NCBI GenBank assembly: GCA_963788055.1
Contig: CAWBFA010000004.1
Coordinates: 21,081 to 85,080, forward strand
Direction: 5' to 3'
DNA length: 64,000 nt
Source of the DNA: JACCTU01 sp963788055
Lineage (GTDB): Bacteria; Actinomycetota; Thermoleophilia; Gaiellales; Gaiellaceae
Position numbers and translations under genes: made by a program. Below are positions 61,253 to 64,000 of this stretch, in pieces; position 1 is the stretch's first letter; each line of letters begins with the position of its first letter. The notes under the pieces were generated by a model. That model did no database searches. It was given only the letters and a program-made list of their open reading frames with translations, and had not been told where the DNA came from.

Positions 61253-63738
61253 ACTCCTGCGTTTGCGAGAACGGCCTCAGTACGGGAGCGCACTCCGAGC
61301 TTCCCAAAGATGTGGCGAAGGTGGACCTTTACGGTCACCTCGCTGATGAACAACGCGGCGGCTATTTCTCGATTCGTAAGTCCCGTCCTCAGCAACTCGT
61401 AGACTTGTGTCTCGCGTTTGGACAGCGTGCTGCCCCTTTTTGCGGACGAGGCGTCTAGCTCCACCGCATCGATCGCCTCTTGGAGGACTGAGCGTGGCAT
61501 CTTTTCTTGCAGTGACGCGAACCCTGTGCGGAGCCGCGGCGATGCCCTCGTTGCAAGGAGTACGGCGTCGCAAAGCCCGGTCTTCTCCGCCTCAGAGAGG
61601 GCAGATGCAAAGAGCCAGTCAAACTCATCATCGCGGGCGGCTGCCGACTCCGCTAGACGGGAGATAACCTGCGCCTCAATTGTGGACGTCGCCCGACGGG
61701 CTTCAACAGACAGCGCACGGCTTTCGCCAAATCGAGACAGCACGGCAAACACGAAAGATCGATAAGCAAGAACCTCACCGCGGGTTGCGTTGTCTGCGAC
61801 CCCCTTGACTTGCTGCAAGAACTCCATTGCCTGCAGTGGATTTCCGAGGGTAAGCGCAAGGCGCGCCGATTGAATCGCGTGGTTGGCCCGGTCATGCGGA
61901 TCGAGCTGCCCGTTCTTCACGATTTCGTTGAGCTCACGGCGGGCGGCGGCAATACGGCCAAGCCCGATTGAAGCGATTACTCGTGCCATCCGAATCTGTG
62001 TTTTTGCAAACGTTAGTTTCGACTCCGCGGCTTCCTTCTCGGCGATAGTTATCGCAGCGAGGGCCTGTCGATGACGAGCGGCGAACGACTGGTTTCGGGC
62101 GAGCGCCGCAAAATAGGACGAGCGGATCATCGGGTCTTGAACCTGGTCAATTGTCGTAGGAGACGGGCGGGCGGCACTAAGAACGTCGAGGATTCCGCCG
62201 AACCGCTCTGCGATGACCAATCTCCCTGCGGCGAGGCGGACCTCGTCACTAGGAGTCAGATCGCCAAGGTCATAAAACGAATCGAGAATAGACGTCGCTG
62301 CGATTCTGTCCTCGGCAGAGACCGCGAGGAATTGCACCCACAGAGCGCCACGTCGCTCAGGGATTGACGTTGAGAGCTCTAATGCTTGTGTCGCGAGTTC
62401 GAGCGCATCCTTGTCGTCGCTGAAGTACGCCGCCTGCGCAGCATGCATGAAAGCTCGGGCGTTGATCTTTTGCGAGGTCGCGTGCATCGTAGCTCTGAGT
62501 GCTTGTCGCTTGGCGACGGCAAAGTCGCCGCGCCGAAATGCGCAGTCGGCGAGAGCAAGGTGCACGATCGGCGGGTTGTCGGCACGGAACTCCAGGGTGC
62601 GTAACCATCGCTCGATAGTCATGGTCCGTCCGACTGAGAGGAGTGGATCCATTGCTCGTTCCAACAGACTTGGGACGATCTCAGAGCACAACCCGTTGGC
62701 ATCCGCCACCGCAAATGCCTCATCCCACGATTCCGTGTCGAGGTAGTGATTGGCGAGATCCATGGCAAGCTCACGGGTCGCGGCGAACTCATCATCCTGG
62801 AGCTTCTTGAGCAGGAATGCGCGGAGCAGAGGATGAATGTCCATGTTCGAGGCGGTCTCTGCAATGAGCCCGAGGCCCGAGATGCGACGCACTACTTCAA
62901 GGGCCTCCTCGCCAAAGACACGACCAATGACGTCAAGATCGAGTTTTGGAGCAATTGCGAGCCGCATCAGCACAAACTTCTCATCATCGTCCAGCATGCG
63001 AAAGACCTCGTTGGCGACGAAGTCGTAAATAGCTGTGTCCACCGCGTCGTCAGGCAGCGCGAGGCGCGATGCCATTGCCGCGAGGCCGATTACTGCGGGC
63101 CAGCCATCCGCCAGTGAGACTAGGCCGGGCATCAGTGATGCCTCGGCGGTGCTCAGTACGCGTTGTGCCTCCTCCGTATCCATTGCGAGCATCGTGCGTC
63201 CGAGTTCTACGACCTCGCCGTACAAGATCGCGCGGGTGTCAACCCAGGCCGGCCGAACACGGCTCGCGATCAACAGGGTTAACGACGGGATTTGCGAGAG
63301 CCCTTGAACGAAGTCCTCTGCCGGTCCTCTCCCCAGCAGCTGATAGTCGTCGACGACGAGACACAGATGCTCTGCCGCGCCTCCCACGTCCCGAAGCACC
63401 CTGCTGAGTTCTAGTGCTTCTCGTTCTGGCGAGCTCGCGCGACGAAGTCGAACCGCCATCGAGTCGGCTACACCGGGCATTGCGCGATCAAGGGCGGAGG
63501 CGACTCCGCTCGCTATCGCCGCTACGTCGCCGGACGCGTCGGTGCACCGGTACCAGGCGGTCTCGAGAAAGCGTTTCGACGTCCACTGGAGTGCCAGAGT
63601 TGTCTTTCCATACCCCGCTGGAGCGACGAAACAGACGACGCCTGTCTCACACCCGTCAAGGAGTCGAGTGAGCCGCGGGCGGTCGATGATGTGACGCCGC
63701 CGCCTGGTTGAGTCAGTGACTTTGTCGGGCCGCATCAT
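61249..63738 (-). CDS. Large LuxR-family (MalT-type) ATP-dependent transcriptional regulator
   Basis: An 829-residue STAND/LAL-type regulator. The N-terminal NTPase has Walker A APAGYGKTTLALQW (about 39) and Walker B LCLVVDDYQLL (about 125). The middle 350-750 is helical and TPR-like (ALADCAFRRGDFAVAKRQAL). The C-terminal LuxR HTH is LSKRETQVYELLRTGLTNREIAAALFISEVTVKVHLRHIF (about 770-810). Two adjacent ATGs (63738, 63735) start the protein; a 20/21-base tandem repeat overlaps them. It is convergent with the HD-GYP gene, overlapping by 4 bases. Composition is lower in GC than most of the window. The inducer and targets are unknown; the open frame beyond 63738 has no homology. Confidence 0.88.
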   Translation of the reverse strand: MMRPDKVTDSTRRRRHIIDRPRLTRLLDGCETGVVCFVAPAGYGKTTLALQWTSKRFLETAWYRCTDASGDVAAIASGVASALDRAMPGVADSMAVRLRRASSPEREALELSRVLRDVGGAAEHLCLVVDDYQLLGRGPAEDFVQGLSQIPSLTLLIASRVRPAWVDTRAILYGEVVELGRTMLAMDTEEAQRVLSTAEASLMPGLVSLADGWPAVIGLAAMASRLALPDDAVDTAIYDFVANEVFRMLDDDEKFVLMRLAIAPKLDLDVIGRVFGEEALEVVRRISGLGLIAETASNMDIHPLLRAFLLKKLQDDEFAATRELAMDLANHYLDTESWDEAFAVADANGLCSEIVPSLLERAMDPLLSVGRTMTIERWLRTLEFRADNPPIVHLALADCAFRRGDFAVAKRQALRATMHATSQKINARAFMHAAQAAYFSDDKDALELATQALELSTSIPERRGALWVQFLAVSAEDRIAATSILDSFYDLGDLTPSDEVRLAAGRLVIAERFGGILDVLSAARPSPTTIDQVQDPMIRSSYFAALARNQSFAARHRQALAAITIAEKEAAESKLTFAKTQIRMARVIASIGLGRIAAARRELNEIVKNGQLDPHDRANHAIQSARLALTLGNPLQAMEFLQQVKGVADNATRGEVLAYRSFVFAVLSRFGESRALSVEARRATSTIEAQVISRLAESAAARDDEFDWLFASALSEAEKTGLCDAVLLATRASPRLRTGFASLQEKMPRSVLQEAIDAVELDASSAKRGSTLSKRETQVYELLRTGLTNREIAAALFISEVTVKVHLRHIFGKLGVRSRTEAVLANAGV

Positions 63739-63772
63739 CCTGAGGGGCCGAGCATCATCCTGAGGGGGCCGA
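63732..63772 (-). repeat. Tandem 20/21-bp duplication spanning the regulator's start
   Basis: 63732-63751 and 63752-63772 are two adjacent copies differing only by one G in a G-run (4 versus 5). On the minus strand each copy contains AGGATGATG. The upstream copy starts a seven-codon reading frame whose TGA overlaps the regulator's ATGATG. Confidence 0.75.
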
Positions 63773-63820
63773 GACCCCCGCCTCGACCTTAGCGCTCCTC
63801 GCGCCGGTTTCACATGGTCG

Positions 63821-63862
63821 AAAAGAGCGGTGCCCGCGGGTCGGCCGCGCGCCGCGGGCACC
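63821..63862 (-). terminator. Intrinsic terminator of the gene at the right edge
   Basis: GGTGCCCGCGG (63829-63839) and CCGCGGGCACC (63852-63862) form an 11-bp stem. On the minus strand it is followed by GCTCTTTTC. It lies 6 bases after the stop codon of the partial minus-strand gene. Confidence 0.75.
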
Positions 63863-63868
63863 TTGCCG

Positions 63869-64000
63869 TCAGCCCCCGGCGTGTGCGTCCGCGCCGAGGT
63901 CTTGGGCGAGCGGGTCGTCGCCCGTGAGGGCGCGGTACGCGGCAGGGATTTGACGCCGGCGAGGAACTCCGAGCTTCTGCCGGAGTACATCGCTGTGCGC
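63869..64000 (-). CDS. C-terminal 43 residues of a gene cut by the window edge, possibly a LuxR-HTH protein
   Basis: The minus-strand frame open at the edge reads AHSDVLRQKLGVPRRRQIPA then AYRALTGDDPLAQDLGADAH and ends at TGA 63869-63871. HSDVLRQKLGVPRRR resembles the recognition helix and following turn of LuxR-type HTH domains (H-x3-LRxKLGVxxR). A good terminator follows directly. The identification rests on a short fragment. The other minus frame over this stretch is Arg/Thr-rich and not credible. Confidence 0.5.
   Translation of the reverse strand, partial: AHSDVLRQKLGVPRRRQIPAAYRALTGDDPLAQDLGADAHAGG

Overview
The window is high-GC DNA with many GTG and TTG start codons, genes that overlap by 1-4 bases, an actinobacterial SOS box in front of lexA and many TANNNT boxes placed just upstream of start codons. 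This points to a deep-branching, free-living actinobacterium. Thermoleophilia (Gaiella/Solirubrobacter-like) is my best guess, but that is inference; no rRNA gene is present.

Layout. 1-8.4 kb: an alpha-glucan/trehalose operon (maltokinase, GlgB, TreZ, GlgX, TreY). 8.3-21.1 kb: a PLP aminotransferase; the selenocysteine tRNA (selC); a VOC protein; a HhH DNA glycosylase; an operon for oxidation and hydrolysis of small organics (GMC oxidoreductase, HyuA, HyuB, MOSC, nitrilase); and a selA-methyltransferase-selB operon on the minus strand. 21.1-31.4 kb: a VanW-type wall protein, a LOG-family protein with an M50 protease, a MoaD-MoaE fusion, a B12-dependent acyl-CoA mutase subunit, a three-gene ABC-2 exporter, a glycosyltransferase, a lone receiver domain and SecG. 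31.4-36 kb: TldD/TldE, tRNA-Leu(GAG), LexA and RNase P RNA. 36-41 kb: a cyclase-ATPase-TPR regulator and a NarL-type two-component pair. 41-47.2 kb: histone-deacetylase-like enzyme, 5'-3' exonuclease, PlsC, topoisomerase I and the primary sigma factor. 47.3-59.2 kb: two complete oligopeptide ABC importers in tandem. 59.2-64 kb: a LuxR-HTH protein, a membrane HD-GYP protein and a large MalT-type LuxR regulator in visibly less GC-rich DNA, then the C-terminal tip of another gene.

How the parts fit. SelA charges tRNA-Sec with selenium and SelB delivers it at recoded UGA codons. The molybdopterin synthase fusion would serve molybdoenzymes such as formate dehydrogenase, a common selenoprotein, but no selenoprotein gene is recognisable here. 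The two Dpp-type importers each have a perfect 14-15 bp hairpin between the binding-protein gene and the first permease gene, and one has a much larger folded element between its two ATPase genes.

Quality note. Seven otherwise well-conserved genes (glgX, vanW-like, acyl-CoA mutase, ABC-2 permease, cyclase-ATPase, plsC, HD-GYP) carry ten single-base frameshifts, nine of them one extra base. That pattern fits sequencing or assembly indels better than gene decay, so each is described as one gene across the shift. No CRISPR array, insertion sequence or phage gene was recognised, and apart from the RNase P RNA no gene-free stretch exceeds about 300 bases.
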